Assembly: GCA_964609675.1 (NCBI GenBank) | Contig: CAZSRX010000001.1 | Coordinates: 1-64,000 of the forward strand | Direction: 5' to 3' | Length of the DNA: 64,000 nucleotides | Source of the DNA: CAZSRX01 sp964609675 [NCBI: uncultured Bacteroidota bacterium] | Lineage (GTDB): Bacteria; CLD3; SB21 | Shown: positions 63,157-64,000 of the stretch, piece after piece | How positions within the stretch are numbered: position 1 is the first letter of the stretch | Layout: each line of letters opens with the position of its first letter | Program-made: the position numbers and the translations under genes | The notes under the pieces: generated by a model | The model's database searches: none | Told to the model about the DNA's origin: nothing | Seen by the model: only the letters and a program-made list of their open reading frames with translations

Positions 63157-63801
63157 TTATTTTTTCCGCACCAGGATGTCGTCCACAATGCCGTATTCTT
63201 TGGCTTCCTCGGGCGACATAAAAAAATTGCGATCCGTGTCTTTTTCGATGCGGTCGATGGGCTGACCGGTATGGCCGGCGATGATCGCATTCAGCTTTTG
63301 TTTCAGGCTGACGATTTCGCGCCGGTAAATCTCAATATCCGACGACTGGCCGTGCGTTTCGCCCATCGGCTGGTGAATCATAATCCGCGCATGCGGCAAT
63401 GCGGTGCGCTTGCCTTTGGCGCCCGCCATGAGCAGGATGGCGCTCATACTCGCGGCCAGACCCATGCAGGTCGTCTGCACGGCGGATTTGATGTAGGTCA
63501 TGGTGTCGTAAATAGCCAGGCCGGCCGTAACGCTGCCGCCGGGACTGTTGATGTACATGATGATATCCTTTTCCGGGTCGTTCGCTTCAAGAAATAAAAG
63601 TTGCGCAATGACCAGGTTGGCCACGGTATCGTCGATGGGCGTGCCGATGAAAATAATCCGCTCCATAAGCAGTCGGGAGTAGATATCGTAGGTACGTTCC
63701 ATTTGCCCGCGCTGTTCGACGACGTACGGAAAAGGAATATGCTGCGCCGAGGGGGTTTCGGACAGCCGGCTGAGCGCTTTTTCAATTTCGTTTATACTCA
63801 T
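63157..63801 (-). CDS. clpP: ATP-dependent Clp protease proteolytic subunit ClpP
   Basis: 214-aa serine protease forming a 14-mer chamber. The catalytic Ser is in [16 protein letters not shown], the His in [10 protein letters not shown] and the Asp in [14 protein letters not shown]. The N-terminal 28 residues before [12 protein letters not shown] form a propeptide-like extension. It lies 19 bp downstream of tig and 27 bp upstream of clpX: the classical tig-clpP-clpX order. Confidence 0.98.
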   Translation of the reverse strand: MSINEIEKALSRLSETPSAQHIPFPYVVEQRGQMERTYDIYSRLLMERIIFIGTPIDDTVANLVIAQLLFLEANDPEKDIIMYINSPGGSVTAGLAIYDTMTYIKSAVQTTCMGLAASMSAILLMAGAKGKRTALPHARIMIHQPMGETHGQSSDIEIYRREIVSLKQKLNAIIAGHTGQPIDRIEKDTDRNFFMSPEEAKEYGIVDDILVRKK

Positions 63802-63820
63802 GATTTTCCTTTATAATACG

Positions 63821-64000
63821 TTATACAATCAGTGATGATTCCGGCTTCTGTGCTTCCGATTCTTCAGAGAAGGATTCCTTGACTTCCTCGATGACGGCGG
63901 CAGATTGCAGAAGCGCCAGAACCTTGTTTTCCAAAAGTTGGTCCTCGAGTTGCTTGCGTTCGCGCTCATCTCTGAAATTCAGGTTGATTGTTTCAATATC
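63821..64000 (-). CDS. tig: Trigger factor, C-terminal end (gene continues beyond the window)
   Basis: 59 codons plus stop read leftward from the window edge: DIETINLNFRDERERKQLED, then QLLENKVLALLQSAAVIEEV. This is the final helix region of ribosome-associated trigger factor, which ends in exactly this kind of RxxLLENKVLxLL segment with an acidic tail. The position directly upstream of clpP-clpX supports the call. Confidence 0.85.
   Translation of the reverse strand, partial: DIETINLNFRDERERKQLEDQLLENKVLALLQSAAVIEEVKESFSEESEAQKPESSLIV

Overview
The window looks like part of the chromosome of a Gram-negative bacterium of the Bacteroidetes/FCB kind (inference). It encodes a TolC/RND tripartite pump, many lipoproteins with a Cys lipobox, FCB-like ClpP, GroEL and Rnf sequences, and an ABC-F EttA. 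The Rnf complex and Fe-S-rich enzymes suggest an anaerobic or facultative lifestyle. No marker gene in the window allows assignment to a phylum.

Layout. (1) 1-4760: a leftward restriction-modification-like cassette of four overlapping genes: a motif-I-only methyltransferase, a DUF1016/YhcG PD-(D/E)XK nuclease, an Eco57I-type methyltransferase and a GIY-YIG/SF2 helicase that stops early beside a perfect palindrome. It lies about 300 bp from the 3' end of a tRNA-Ser. (2) 5.1-7.2 kb: a graveyard holding a decayed Ser/Thr kinase-TPR gene fused to a decayed ISL3 transposase. (3) 7.3-12.2 kb: a subtilase lipoprotein, about 1 kb of AT-rich non-coding DNA, a DUF47-PiT phosphate uptake pair and a block of dispersed and tandem repeats. 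(4) 12.2-22.4 kb: groS-groL with a degenerate CIRCE-like operator, glmS, an amino-acid permease, ettA, two small secreted coiled-coil proteins and an EamA transporter. (5) 22.4-29.8 kb: tRNA-Glu and tRNA-His, a decayed M1-peptidase-like gene and a copper/silver efflux operon (Cys-rich protein, TolC, CusA, CusB). (6) 30.2-38.5 kb: a complete rnfBCDGEA operon, a CsgG/FlgO-like HEAT-repeat protein and the flavinyl transferase ApbE. (7) 38.5-40.0 kb: a DnaQ exonuclease fused to a UvrC-type GIY-YIG nuclease. (8) 40.1-45.6 kb: a leftward five-enzyme operon (isopropylmalate/isocitrate-type dehydrogenase, HMG-CoA-lyase-like enzyme, CaiB CoA-transferase, LeuC, LeuD) preceded by a half-size ferritin-like protein. 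(9) 45.7-56.2 kb: a glycerophosphodiesterase and a giant multi-PAS hybrid histidine kinase, then divergently a four-gene MoxR ATPase / unknown / HEXXH-VWA / unknown cassette. (10) 56.4-64.0 kb: housekeeping genes rpsU, guaA, mrp, tRNA-Lys, clpX, clpP and the 3' end of tig.

The two best candidates for under-described biology are the MoxR-VWA-metallopeptidase cassette (51.1-56.2 kb) and the CoA-transferase/lyase/LeuCD/dehydrogenase operon (40.1-45.3 kb). Together the latter's enzymes could interconvert acetyl-CoA plus pyruvate with 2-oxobutyrate through citramalate. All functional statements rest on reading motifs by eye; no database search was run.
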